Origin: Acidobacteriaceae bacterium
GTDB taxonomy: Bacteria; Acidobacteriota; Terriglobia; Terriglobales; Acidobacteriaceae
Assembly (NCBI GenBank): GCA_003134435.1
Contig: PLBE01000255.1
Span: 1 to 36,739 of the forward strand
Length of the DNA: 36,739 nucleotides
Direction of reading: 5' to 3'
Of the stretch, positions 19,343 to 28,471 are shown one piece after another. Position numbers and translations under genes: made by a program. Each line of letters begins with the position of its first letter. Within the stretch, counting starts at the first letter, position 1. The notes beneath the pieces are model-generated. The model was not told where the DNA came from. It made no database searches and was given only the letters and a program-made list of their open reading frames with translations.

Positions 19343-20428
19343 TCAGGCGCGCTCATAGAAACGAAAGAAGAGCGACTGCTTCGACACGGGCTCGGCCTTC
19401 CCGGCGAGCGCTGCCATCTGTTGCTGGTTGAGAGGAGTAAACTCTCGCGCCAGTTGTACGTTCTGTTCGAGTTGGGCAATGGAATCGCAGCCGATGATGA
19501 CGGTACTCACGGGCAACGAAAGGGAGTAGTACATTGCCTGCCGCATATCCAGTGTGCCCGGAGTAGACGCCAGCACGGTCCCTTCCCACGAATGTTTCTG
19601 CTGTTCAACAGAAGGCGGGATCCACGACGAAAGAATGCGTCCTCGCGCGGGAATTTTCATTCCTATAATGCCCATCTGCTTCTCGACGGCCAGGGGCAGC
19701 AGTTGTTCGGAGAAGCTGTAGTGATGCGGGTCGGCCGCGTTCACTGCCATCAGGATCGTGTCAAAGGGATACCGATGGATGGCTTCGATCAAGGCGTCGG
19801 GCCGGTAGTGTCCGGTAATGCCGAGATAGCGGACGATTTTCTGGTCGCGAGCCTGGAGCAATGCCTCCATCGCGCCGCCCTTGGCGAATATCTGGTTGAT
19901 ATCGGTTATGGTTCCGATGTCGTGCAGTTGCCACAAATCGATGTGATCCGTTTGTAACAGTTTCAGCGATGTCTCGATCATGCGCATGGAACCGTCGCGC
20001 GTCCGCTCCTTCGTTTTCGTCGCCAGAAACGCATCGCTGCGGCGGCGTTTCATCACTTTACCGATGTATTGCTCGCTCCAACGATCGGGTCCCCCATAGA
20101 TGGAAGATGTGTCGATGTAATTCACGCCGAGATCGAGGGCTCTTTCGATGATGGAGAGAGCGGCGGCTTCGTTGCGAGCCTGCTCCAAGGCGGCTTGGCC
20201 GCCGAGGCTGAAGATTCCGACTTTGTGTCCGGTTCTTCCGAGATTCCGAGTCGGCATGGAATCCCAGGTTGCAGCATGATACGGATGGCCAGACTGGGCG
20301 TTCACCACATCCGAAAGGGCGGCCGAGCCAAGCGCAGCAGCAGTCATAATTCCGCCCGCTTTGAGAAAAGTTCGGCGATGACTATTGGATGGGGAATCCG
20401 ACGGGATCCGTGACGAAAGCTTGCTCAT
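19343..20428 (-). CDS. Tat-exported aldo/keto reductase
   Basis: 361 residues. The N-terminus carries a twin-arginine signal (SHRRTFLKAGG, Arg18-Arg19) with a hydrophobic stretch ending near VVNAQS. The mature part is an AKR (beta/alpha)8 barrel with the catalytic tetrad in place: Asp106 and Tyr111 (YIDTSSIYGG), Lys138 (LATKTK) and His169 (DLWQLHD). C-terminal TVIIGCDSIAQLEQNV is the usual NADP-binding region. It should reduce or oxidise a carbonyl/alcohol of a sugar-like substrate with NAD(P)H. Export of an NAD(P)-dependent enzyme requires folding with cofactor before Tat transport. Start ATG 20428 has CTGGAGG upstream. It lies 93 bp after the TIM-barrel gene on the same strand. Substrate unknown. 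Confidence 0.9.
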   Translation of the reverse strand: MSKLSSRIPSDSPSNSHRRTFLKAGGIMTAAALGSAALSDVVNAQSGHPYHAATWDSMPTRNLGRTGHKVGIFSLGGQAALEQARNEAAALSIIERALDLGVNYIDTSSIYGGPDRWSEQYIGKVMKRRRSDAFLATKTKERTRDGSMRMIETSLKLLQTDHIDLWQLHDIGTITDINQIFAKGGAMEALLQARDQKIVRYLGITGHYRPDALIEAIHRYPFDTILMAVNAADPHHYSFSEQLLPLAVEKQMGIIGMKIPARGRILSSWIPPSVEQQKHSWEGTVLASTPGTLDMRQAMYYSLSLPVSTVIIGCDSIAQLEQNVQLAREFTPLNQQQMAALAGKAEPVSKQSLFFRFYERA

Positions 20429-20521
20429 GACGCCCTCCAGGTACTGGGTAGCAGTCTACGACAATCCTCGATAATTCCAATGACGGTCGGCATCCACGGC
20501 CAATCCGGCGTCAGTCCGCGC

Positions 20522-21400
20522 TCATGATCTCATGCCCGCCAAAACTCCTCGCATGTAAGCGAAACTGGCAATCACCCCCGGCATCGGATCGTCCGGATGA
20601 ATCTCATATTCCAGATCGACGAAGCCATCGTACTTAGTGGCGATAAGCGCTTCAAACATCTTCCGCACTGGCATAGTGCCGTCTCCCACCGCGACTTGGC
20701 TTTCATTACTGCCGAAATTTGTAAGGTCTTTCATGTGTACGTTAAACAGTCGTCGGCCCGCTTCATGGATTGCCTCGACCACATCCGCGCCAGCGCGAAC
20801 TGTATGCCCCACATCGATGCAGCAACCGATGCGCGGATCCATGCCCTTGACCGCCTTCAATACATCCACCGGTGAACGCCACAACGTATCCTCGGGACCA
20901 TGGTTATGGATCGCGATGCGGATATCGTACTCCTTTACAAATTTCTCGATTCGCGGCAGAGCTTCAGGCGCAGGGTCGCCGGCGACAATGACCCCAACGC
21001 CTGCCCGCCTGCAGTATTCGAACTTCGCCCGCAAGTCCGTGTCCGTATTCTTTTCGAAATAAATGGCGCCAGCCGCGTGCAGCTTGATGCCTGCTGCGGC
21101 ATAGTCCTCCAGAGCAGCCGACTCCTGCGGCGCATCCATCGGTAGATGGTCTTTCACGTCTTTTGCATTCAGCGCGAAAATGTTCAATTGCTTCATGAAG
21201 CCGATCATCTGCGAACGGCTGAAGTTGCGGAAGGTATAACTGGCCAGGCCCAAACGAATCGGCGATATCTCGTCGTCGGATGATTGTTTTTGAGCCAACG
21301 CGCATAGGCTGGTTGGAGTTGCCATGGCTGCCGCCACCAGTGCGCTGGAGCGGACAAATTGGCGACGAGAGAGTCGAGGGAAATGATTTTCCCTAGACAT
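20522..21400 (-). CDS. Tat-exported sugar phosphate isomerase/epimerase-like TIM barrel
   Basis: About 292 residues of the AP-endonuclease-2/xylose-isomerase-like superfamily. A Tat signal (LSRRQFVRSS) is followed by a hydrophobic AAAMATPTSLCALA. Mature-barrel motifs are IRLGLASYTFRNF, RIAIHNHGPED, IGCCIDVGHT, RLFNVHMKD and FVDLEYEI; the His, Asp and Glu residues in these strands are the usual metal ligands. It probably isomerises or epimerises a free or keto sugar in the periplasm. ATG 21400 is preferred because GAAAGG lies 11 bp upstream and the Tat motif then sits near the N-terminus. It overlaps the end of the Gfo/Idh gene by 8 bp, so the two are coupled. Confidence 0.87.
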   Translation of the reverse strand: MSRENHFPRLSRRQFVRSSALVAAAMATPTSLCALAQKQSSDDEISPIRLGLASYTFRNFSRSQMIGFMKQLNIFALNAKDVKDHLPMDAPQESAALEDYAAAGIKLHAAGAIYFEKNTDTDLRAKFEYCRRAGVGVIVAGDPAPEALPRIEKFVKEYDIRIAIHNHGPEDTLWRSPVDVLKAVKGMDPRIGCCIDVGHTVRAGADVVEAIHEAGRRLFNVHMKDLTNFGSNESQVAVGDGTMPVRKMFEALIATKYDGFVDLEYEIHPDDPMPGVIASFAYMRGVLAGMRS

Positions 21401-22712
21401 ATGGTGCCCAGCCTTTCTCATACTCGCGACTCCACAGCTTCATCGCCTCCGGGTCACGTTGGATCCGTCCGTCTTTCGCATCGAGATGCAACTCGCGATT
21501 AACTTCCCACGCGATGTTGGAAAGCTGCAGCATGGTCACCGCGACATTGCCGACAGAGACGGGAGCATTGAGCTTCTCGCCCTTGCGGATTCCGGCTATA
21601 AAATTCGCGAAGTGGGCGTCGGTCATGGAATCGCGACCGAGCAGATCGGAACTTTCGGTCGCGCTGCCTGTTTTAAATTCATGCACTTTCTTCCCTTTGA
21701 GGTCATAAATCTCGTAGCCATCGCGATCGATCAGCGCCGTACCATCGGTTCCCATAATTGTCGAACCACGATCGCGTCCGTAATACTTCATTCCCTGGCA
21801 GCTCTTGCCCTCCCATGAAATCATGGTGCCTCCGTACTCGAAGCTGGTGATCAGTGTGTCGTAGAACTGCCAGTCGTCCTTGAAATGATATCTCCCGCCC
21901 GACGCGGCGATCTGCTTTGGATAATCGACGCCCAGAGCCCATCGGCAAACGTCAACTTCGTGCGTACCATTATTTAGAGTTTCTCCGGTGCCATAGACTT
22001 TGAACCAATGCCAATTATAAGGATGCACATTGTCCCTATAAGGACGGCGTGGAGCTGGGCCCTGCCAGAGGTCCCAATCGAGCTGAGGCGGGACAGGTAC
22101 TTCTTTCCCGGTGCCAATCGACTTTCTCACATTGACATACCACGCTTTGGCGAAGTAGGGCCTGCCGATGACGCCGTCGTGAATTCTTCCGACGATCTCG
22201 ATCGTGTGTAGTGAGGATCGTTGCTGTGTGCCCATTTGCACGAGCTTGCCGTACTTCTGCTGGGCTTGCACCAACATCTCTCCCTCCGCAGGATTATGGC
22301 TGCAGGGCTTCTCCACATAAATGTGCTTACCCGCCTGCAACCCTGCAATCGCCATCGGCGCATGCCAGTGGTCGGGAGTCGCAATCGTGATAGCATCCAC
22401 ATCTTTCCGGTCCAGAATTCGACGGAAGTCCTTCTCGCTAACAGGCACTGTGCCCGTTTCCTGCTGCACACTTTTGGCGAACTTTGCGAGAATGTCGGTG
22501 TCCACATCGCACACATGGGAGATGCGGGCTGCAGTCCGATTCGCGCCAAGCGACGACAGATGAGCGTAGGCGCGACCGTTCAGGCCGATTACGGCAAAGT
22601 TGATGCGATCATTGGAACCAAGGATCTGGCCATAGCTCTTCGCCGTGCTCCCCAAAACCATCCCAGCCGCACCCACGGCCAGGGCATCGAGAAAATCGCG
22701 CCGTGTAACCAT
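21393..22712 (-). CDS. Tat-exported Gfo/Idh/MocA-family oxidoreductase
   Basis: 439 residues. The Tat signal is right at the N-terminus (MVTRRDFLDALAVGAAG). A Rossmann fold with a variant nucleotide motif VIGLNGRAY follows, then ATPDHWHAPMA and the family EKP motif (Glu134-Lys135-Pro136). The second domain contains NNGTHEVDVCRWALG, with His251 and Asp254 as probable catalytic residues. Start ATG 22712 has AAGGAG 5 bp upstream; the frame extends 34 residues further, but those lack a ribosome site and would bury the signal. As in glucose-fructose oxidoreductase, the NAD(P) is probably bound before export. It is the first gene of the three-enzyme Tat cluster and is divergent from the amidohydrolase. 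Confidence 0.92.
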   Translation of the reverse strand: MVTRRDFLDALAVGAAGMVLGSTAKSYGQILGSNDRINFAVIGLNGRAYAHLSSLGANRTAARISHVCDVDTDILAKFAKSVQQETGTVPVSEKDFRRILDRKDVDAITIATPDHWHAPMAIAGLQAGKHIYVEKPCSHNPAEGEMLVQAQQKYGKLVQMGTQQRSSLHTIEIVGRIHDGVIGRPYFAKAWYVNVRKSIGTGKEVPVPPQLDWDLWQGPAPRRPYRDNVHPYNWHWFKVYGTGETLNNGTHEVDVCRWALGVDYPKQIAASGGRYHFKDDWQFYDTLITSFEYGGTMISWEGKSCQGMKYYGRDRGSTIMGTDGTALIDRDGYEIYDLKGKKVHEFKTGSATESSDLLGRDSMTDAHFANFIAGIRKGEKLNAPVSVGNVAVTMLQLSNIAWEVNRELHLDAKDGRIQRDPEAMKLWSREYEKGWAPYV

Positions 22713-22923
22713 CACGTCTCCTTGACAGCCGCAAGCGAACGCCCTCATCACATCGGATCGAGCGTAGCGAAACAGACGACATGCCGCCCATTCCGCCAAT
22801 GACAGTTCCTGCAATTCTACATTTCTGTAGGCAGAGCGGTTCTAATGCAACTGCTCCACGATGGGCGGAAGGCCCAATACGGAGCTTCAGCCTGATATCA
22901 TCGCTCGTCCCAACGGAGCGACC

Positions 22924-24381
22924 ATGCGCAAGCTGATCTCCTCTCTCGTTCTTCTGGCGTTAGCAACCACAATTGTGTCCGCACAGCAGTATGACCTCGT
23001 GCTCGAAGGCGGACGCGTCATGGATCCCGAGACGGGGCTGGATGCGGTACGCAACGTCGGCGTCCGCGACGGAAAAATTGCCCGCATATCGTCCGAGGCG
23101 CTGAGCGGACGCCGGGTTGTCCATGCCGGCGGTTTGGTCGTAGCTCCCGGCTTCATCGACCTTCACCAGCACGGGCAGGACCCCGCCAGCCAACGTGTCA
23201 AGGCACTGGACGGTGTTACGACGGCGCTTGAACTGGAAATCGGCGTGCCCGACGTTGCCAAGTTCTTGAACGCCAAAGAGAGCCGCTCGTTGATTCACTA
23301 CGGTACTTCCGCGAGCCACGCTGCGGCGCGAGCGCTGGTCTTTGGAGCGCCGCTGCCGTCCGGGGATATCCTGCCCAAGAGCGGCCCAGCGACCGATCAG
23401 CCCGCCACGCCCGAACAGATCGAGAGTATGCGGGCGCACTTGCGCCAGGAGCTTGACTCTGGTGGATTAGCCGTCGGGATGGGCATCCAGTACACGCCCG
23501 GGGCAACTCGATTGGAGGTGATTGACATGTTTCGTCTCGCCGCCGACCGGAGATTACCTGTATACACCCACATGCGCAGCGCCGGCCGCGCCGAGCCGGG
23601 CTCGGCCATTGAGGCAACCAGCGAAGTCATCGCAGCAGCCGCTATTACAGGCGCGTCGCTGCACATTGTGCACATTAACAGCACTTGCGCCCGTGACGCG
23701 ATGGAGTGTCTCGCGCTGATCGAAGGAGCGCGCGCCCGCGGTTTGGATGTCACGACGGAGGCCTATCCCTACACCGCAGGCATGACGTCGATCAACTCAG
23801 CGCTCTTCAACCCTGGCTGGCGCGAGAAGTTTGGCATTGGATACGGCGACCTTGTGCTTCCGGATACTGGCGAACACCTGACCCAGGAGCGCTTTGACGA
23901 GTTGCACAACTCCAGCACGGCGCAGCTCGTATTGGTGTTCTCCAATACTCAGGAAATGGTGGATCAAGTGATTCCCCACCCCCTGGTGATGATCGCCAGT
24001 GATGGCGAGCAAGGTCATCCCCGCAATGCCGGGACGTATTCGCGCGTGCTGGCACACTACGTTCGCGAAAAAGGAACAATCACGCTCATGGATGCGCTCC
24101 GCAAGATGAGCCTCATGCCAGCCGAGGTTCTGGAACGCTCAACCCCCGTAGCGCGACAAAAAGGCAGATTGCAGGAGGGCGCAGACGCCGACATTGTCGT
24201 GTTCGAGGCTGGGACGATCAGCGACCGGTCGACTTTTGAGAAGCCAATGGAGCCGAGTGTCGGCGTAGGTTATTTGGTGGTAGGAGGAACCATAGTGGTC
24301 GACCACGGCAAGATCGTGCCGAATGTGTTTCCGGGCCGTCCGCTACTGGGCCCGGGTAAGCGTTCTGCATTGCACGACTAG
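22924..24381 (+). CDS. Secreted N-acyl-D-amino-acid deacylase-like amidohydrolase
   Basis: 485 residues with a Sec signal peptide (LISSLVLLALATTIVSAQ). The amidohydrolase fold begins YDLVLEGGRVMDPETGLD. Metal ligands appear as His81/His83 (FIDLHQHG), His216 (VYTHMR), His250 (HIVHINS) and Asp360 (IASDGEQGHPR). This order matches D-aminoacylases. However, the site where those enzymes have the bridging Cys (GVTTVVxGNCG) here reads GVTTALELEIG, so a glutamate may take its place. ATG 22924 has GGAG upstream and starts directly at the signal peptide; the frame extends to 22861. It would hydrolyse an amide or cyclic amide outside the cytoplasm. It converges with the next gene 17 bp away. Confidence 0.85.
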   Translation: MRKLISSLVLLALATTIVSAQQYDLVLEGGRVMDPETGLDAVRNVGVRDGKIARISSEALSGRRVVHAGGLVVAPGFIDLHQHGQDPASQRVKALDGVTTALELEIGVPDVAKFLNAKESRSLIHYGTSASHAAARALVFGAPLPSGDILPKSGPATDQPATPEQIESMRAHLRQELDSGGLAVGMGIQYTPGATRLEVIDMFRLAADRRLPVYTHMRSAGRAEPGSAIEATSEVIAAAAITGASLHIVHINSTCARDAMECLALIEGARARGLDVTTEAYPYTAGMTSINSALFNPGWREKFGIGYGDLVLPDTGEHLTQERFDELHNSSTAQLVLVFSNTQEMVDQVIPHPLVMIASDGEQGHPRNAGTYSRVLAHYVREKGTITLMDALRKMSLMPAEVLERSTPVARQKGRLQEGADADIVVFEAGTISDRSTFEKPMEPSVGVGYLVVGGTIVVDHGKIVPNVFPGRPLLGPGKRSALHD

Positions 24382-24398
24382 CGCCAGGAGCATCGAAT

Positions 24399-26936
24399 CT
24401 AGGGCGAACCGGACATCACCGGCAGGACCACCGTGTCGACTGTATTTGGATCGTCTCGAAGCTTCAGGTAGAGAGTTCGCCCCTTCAGCGGCGGGATGAG
24501 CAAAGTTGTTTCGCTAAAGCCATCCGGAACCGTCACAGCGTTCGTGAATTCGGCATCCGAACTCACTTCGTCAATCAGAAACAATTTGTCACCGCTCAGG
24601 GTGCATTGCCGTTCATGGAGCGACGTGCACGTCACACCTTTGAGAGCCGGGACACGCACCAGATCGACCAGCGGTTGCCAGTCGCCTTCGACTCCCTCCG
24701 CCGTAACCGGGCGGAACTGCAGTGGCCCAAATGCCGAGGGGCCGAGGAGTTTCATAGGATCGAGCACCGCGAAAACAGTTCTCGAATCCTGCAATGTCAG
24801 ATCGCCCTCCTTAAAGCTCAACATGACATGGAACGAATCGTCCGCAGTCGCTACCTCAATTTTTTCGGTTGGAGAAAATACCTCCGGCACCTGAGTTTTC
24901 AGGAAAAAATTCAGCCGCGCTTCCTGCGGCAGTTCTTCGGAATCGCCCAGCCGCACCAGGGACCCGGGCCCAGTGTTGTCATACTGAATGCTCTTACTGA
25001 TCACACTGACGCTCGGTCGCCGAGGCGCCACGGTCGATTCTAAATCGAGAACGCGTCCATCTTTCAGCGTGACCCGAAGGGGAATTGACTCACCCGGCTG
25101 CAGCAACGCACTGGCTGCAGGATCCTCGCACACGACCATCAATTCATCGTGCTGATTCGCTCGAGAAAGCGCCTTGGGCGTGAATCGTAAAGCACCTGCT
25201 TCAAGTTCCGCAACCTCATCAAGGCGCGTACCCTTCAATACGCCGTCCGCATCGCCGGCATGAATCGTAAACCCGTCCAACCGCCCTGCTTCCGCATAGG
25301 TATGGAGGCGAATCTCGTCTGCATCGCGCAACCCGAATTTCTCTATACTCATGGTCAGCGTTCCCGCCGGCGAATCTTGCAGCGGGACTCGCACTTCGAG
25401 TTCGTCGGATTTGGAGATCTTCCACTTGGCGTCCAGGTGTTTGCCTTGTCCGTCAATTAGCGACACTTCCTTGACACAGCAGGCGTCTGCGCTCTGCAGG
25501 TGAAGCGTATCTTCCCGTCCGATGATCAGCGCGCTGGCGTCCTTCGATGCGACGATCCACTGAACCGGTCGCGAAGTCCGTAAAAGAAAACGTGGACCTT
25601 CGAACGTCTGGAAACCCCAGCCTCCCCTTAGGATGCCCGAAACTTCCTCACCATCCGCAGCCTGGCTTTGCATGGCTTCCGTTTTCACCACAAAACCGCC
25701 GCTCGCCGCATCTGCATCTGCGGGAAGATCAATGAACGAACCCGCTTTAGTTTCCACGCGGAGCACATAGTTATGCCCCATTTCCGTCGCGAAAGCGAGC
25801 GGATCATTGTCCACCGGCAGTACCAGTTGAGGTCTGCTGGCACAGAAAATCTGGGTCGGATTCACCGCTCGCAGCATCGGCATGGGCGTAGCGCGAATCG
25901 GGGGAAGACCGACCACCAACACTGATTTTGGATTGCGAAACGACGGAGCATTGTTCAGGCGCAGATTCATCTCGTCCCGTTTCGGCAGCGCCAGCGCGGG
26001 AATGTACTGGTACTGGGCCGTGTGCGTCGCCCCTAGAATCTTCGCTAGATCCATCACCGCGCCAATGTAGGGACTGTAGTATCCGCTGCGGGCCGTGGGA
26101 GTCGAACTGAGCTGCGACATCAAATCGGAGGAAGCTCCCGAGGTCAGCGTTGCTACCATCGTTTGACTGCGAGCGTCGTCCAGAACCAGTTGGTCGGAAT
26201 TTTGCGTAAGACACGGCACCTGCTGCGCCGAAGGCTTGTCAAAACACTGCTGATCGAGGCGGATATTCAAACTGTGCGCCAGCATTGTGGTTCGGGCTTT
26301 CAGTTGTTCGGGATCCGTTGACGCGCTCGCCCGAACCACTTCCAGATACTTCTCCAGTCGAGCGCGATCCAGACTAGCTTGTTCCAGATCCTGAGCGGCC
26401 CGCACAAATGCTCCTGGCTTCCCTCGAACTGCACTCCGCAACGTGCTGAAAGCTCCCCCGGTTTCCGGGGCAAGCATCACGAGCGCTTCCTCCGCACCCT
26501 CCGGTACCGTGATGTAGACTCCCTCTTCGTGCACTCCTTTACTCCAGGCCTCAACCGGCGTGAACCATGAGTCTGGTGGCGGATTCGTAGCACCACGCAA
26601 AAAAACAACGACCATCAGATAATGTACGGACTGGTCGTCCGGCAGGTCAGGATGGATCCAGAGCCGGTCGGCCGCCTGCAGGCTGGGCACCTCGGAAATC
26701 GGCAGAGTCTTGCCCTCCCGTTGCACACGCACCTCGATCTTCGGACCCAGCAGATCGAACGCAGCTGTCTCCGCCTGGAGACTTCCCGCCCAAAGCAGCA
26801 ACAGCACACCAATGGCGGCCGCTCGAACCGCGCAGCGCTTCTTTGAAGGGAGAACCAAACCAGACGAATCCTGGCTCTTGCGCCCTATATCCAGGAAGGC
26901 AAAGCAATCTTTGTCTCTTGTTGCCGTTGGTTTCAT
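24399..26936 (-). CDS. Large secreted protein of unknown function
   Basis: About 845 residues from ATG 26936 (GGAG 9 bp upstream). The frame is open to 27155, but the extra residues would run into the divergent permease. A hydrophobic segment VRAAAIGVLLLLWAGSLQAET near residues 36-56 looks like a signal peptide with a long N-region. The mature protein has no motif I recognise. It has about 100 residues of mixed beta character, a helical part (AAQDLEQASLDRARLEKYLEVVR), and a long C-terminal half of short strands typical of stacked beta-sandwich domains. Cysteines occur in pairs (ADACCVKEVS, TCTSLHERQC). It is divergent from a pair of ABC permeases and could be their periplasmic partner, but that rests on position alone. 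Confidence 0.8.
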   Translation of the reverse strand: MKPTATRDKDCFAFLDIGRKSQDSSGLVLPSKKRCAVRAAAIGVLLLLWAGSLQAETAAFDLLGPKIEVRVQREGKTLPISEVPSLQAADRLWIHPDLPDDQSVHYLMVVVFLRGATNPPPDSWFTPVEAWSKGVHEEGVYITVPEGAEEALVMLAPETGGAFSTLRSAVRGKPGAFVRAAQDLEQASLDRARLEKYLEVVRASASTDPEQLKARTTMLAHSLNIRLDQQCFDKPSAQQVPCLTQNSDQLVLDDARSQTMVATLTSGASSDLMSQLSSTPTARSGYYSPYIGAVMDLAKILGATHTAQYQYIPALALPKRDEMNLRLNNAPSFRNPKSVLVVGLPPIRATPMPMLRAVNPTQIFCASRPQLVLPVDNDPLAFATEMGHNYVLRVETKAGSFIDLPADADAASGGFVVKTEAMQSQAADGEEVSGILRGGWGFQTFEGPRFLLRTSRPVQWIVASKDASALIIGREDTLHLQSADACCVKEVSLIDGQGKHLDAKWKISKSDELEVRVPLQDSPAGTLTMSIEKFGLRDADEIRLHTYAEAGRLDGFTIHAGDADGVLKGTRLDEVAELEAGALRFTPKALSRANQHDELMVVCEDPAASALLQPGESIPLRVTLKDGRVLDLESTVAPRRPSVSVISKSIQYDNTGPGSLVRLGDSEELPQEARLNFFLKTQVPEVFSPTEKIEVATADDSFHVMLSFKEGDLTLQDSRTVFAVLDPMKLLGPSAFGPLQFRPVTAEGVEGDWQPLVDLVRVPALKGVTCTSLHERQCTLSGDKLFLIDEVSSDAEFTNAVTVPDGFSETTLLIPPLKGRTLYLKLRDDPNTVDTVVLPVMSGSP

Positions 26937-27113
26937 AACGCCTGACTCCATCTTAATATGGTTGCGAGGAAGACCGGGCAGCAACCGCCAATTCGCCAGA
27001 ACGGGAACAGGACCCGCCGTCTCCGGTTCATCTCCTCCGAAGTCGGGAAATCGCCAGTCCGGCGGCAACCAGCGTGGAACTAATTCCGCCCAAAAGTCGT
27101 ATACGATTACAGT

Positions 27114-28445
27114 GTGGACGGGACACTCGCAACGACGAAACCAGCGGTTCCGCAAAGGGGCGCCCCGAAGTCCGCCGCCTCGCGAGTCGGAGGATACTTA
27201 AGGCGTCACGGCATTGTGTTCCGTGACCCGGCGGTCGAGGCTCTGGCCGCATTGCGTGCGCACAAGTTGCGTTCCGCGCTGACGCTCCTGGGCGTTACTT
27301 TGTCGGTGTCGGTGCTCATCCTGGTCGTGTCGATTATCACCGGGGCCAACGCCTACATTGAGAATCGTGTCGCCAATCTCGGGTCCAATGTCTTTCTCAT
27401 TCTTCGTTTTCCCATTATCACCAATCAGCAGGACTTGCTCAAAGCCATGCGTCGCAACCGCTATGTCACTTGGGAAGACTACGAGGCTTTGCGTGACGGC
27501 ATGAGGCTGCCTCGTGCCGTCGGCTTGGAGACGCGAACCGACGGTAAGGTCCGCCTCGGTACGCAAGCATTGGACGACATCAATATCCGCGGGGTGACCG
27601 CCAACATCGCCGATATGGATGTGGAGGAGGTCGAAACCGGCCGCTACATAACCGATGCGGATAATGATGGCAGAACGGAAGTCGCTTTTATTGGGCAACA
27701 AATCGCCGAAAAGTTGCTTCCCACGGTCGACCCTATCGGCAAGACAATTTACGTCGATGGCCGCAGCTTCCTCGTGGTCGGCGTAGCCAAACCGATTGGA
27801 GCGGTCCTGGGGCAATCCCAGGACAACTTTGTCTACGTGCCGATCCGAACGTTCTTGAAACACTATGGTGAACACGGGCAGGGCCTGGATCTGGCTATCA
27901 ACATTCAGGCGCGGGGCCCGGAGTGGATGCAGCAGACCAAGGATGAAGCCCGCACCATCATGCGCGGGCGCCGCCATCTCGACCCCACGGCGGATGACAA
28001 TTTTGGCATCCTGGCGTCAGACACAATCATGGGCTTGTGGAATAACCTGACTGGCGCCATCGCCGCCACCATGGTCGGAGTGGTTTCCGTGTTTCTGGTC
28101 ATCGGCGGCGTCGTGATCATGAATGTGATGCTGGCCAGTGTGACCGAGCGCACCCGCGAGATTGGCGTGCGCAAATCGCTGGGCGCGCGAAGACGCGACG
28201 TGCTGATGCAGTTCCTGGTGGAATCCGCCGTGATGGCCGCCGTGGGAGGCGCGATCGGCATCGCCATTGCCTATCTTCTTTCCACGCTGGTGAGAGTGCT
28301 CACCCCTGTGCCCTCCCAGGTACCCATCGGCGCCGTACTTTTGTCGCTCGCCGTATCCACGACCGTGGGATTGTTCTTTGGTTTGTATCCCGCATACCGG
28401 GCGTCCAAACTGGATCCCATCGAGGCTCTGCGCTGTGAGACTTAG
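27114..28445 (+). CDS. MacB/FtsX-type ABC transporter permease (first of a pair)
   Basis: 443 residues. A cytoplasmic N-terminus (VEALAALRAHKLRSALTLLG, the typical amphipathic lead-in) is followed by helix 1 (TLSVSVLILVVSIITG), a periplasmic MacB-PCD domain of about 200 residues, then three C-terminal helices. The FtsX signature is clear: MNVMLASVTERTREIGVRKSLGARRRDVLMQF, here in two pieces around the invariant TERTREIGVRK, ending YPAYRASKLDPIEAL. The start is GTG 27114 without a good ribosome site and may be wrong by a few codons. These permeases work as mechanotransmitters, not classical channels. No ATPase gene is next to it. Confidence 0.9.
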   Translation: MDGTLATTKPAVPQRGAPKSAASRVGGYLRRHGIVFRDPAVEALAALRAHKLRSALTLLGVTLSVSVLILVVSIITGANAYIENRVANLGSNVFLILRFPIITNQQDLLKAMRRNRYVTWEDYEALRDGMRLPRAVGLETRTDGKVRLGTQALDDINIRGVTANIADMDVEEVETGRYITDADNDGRTEVAFIGQQIAEKLLPTVDPIGKTIYVDGRSFLVVGVAKPIGAVLGQSQDNFVYVPIRTFLKHYGEHGQGLDLAINIQARGPEWMQQTKDEARTIMRGRRHLDPTADDNFGILASDTIMGLWNNLTGAIAATMVGVVSVFLVIGGVVIMNVMLASVTERTREIGVRKSLGARRRDVLMQFLVESAVMAAVGGAIGIAIAYLLSTLVRVLTPVPSQVPIGAVLLSLAVSTTVGLFFGLYPAYRASKLDPIEALRCET

Positions 28446-28471
28446 ACGCTTGCGGAAAAGAGGCTTCCACC

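Noticed and set aside
17951-19957. 668-residue plus-strand open frame opposite czcC and the aldo-keto reductase
   Set aside because: It is the antisense of two clear genes, spans their intergenic gap and has no recognisable domain. High GC leaves long open antisense frames.
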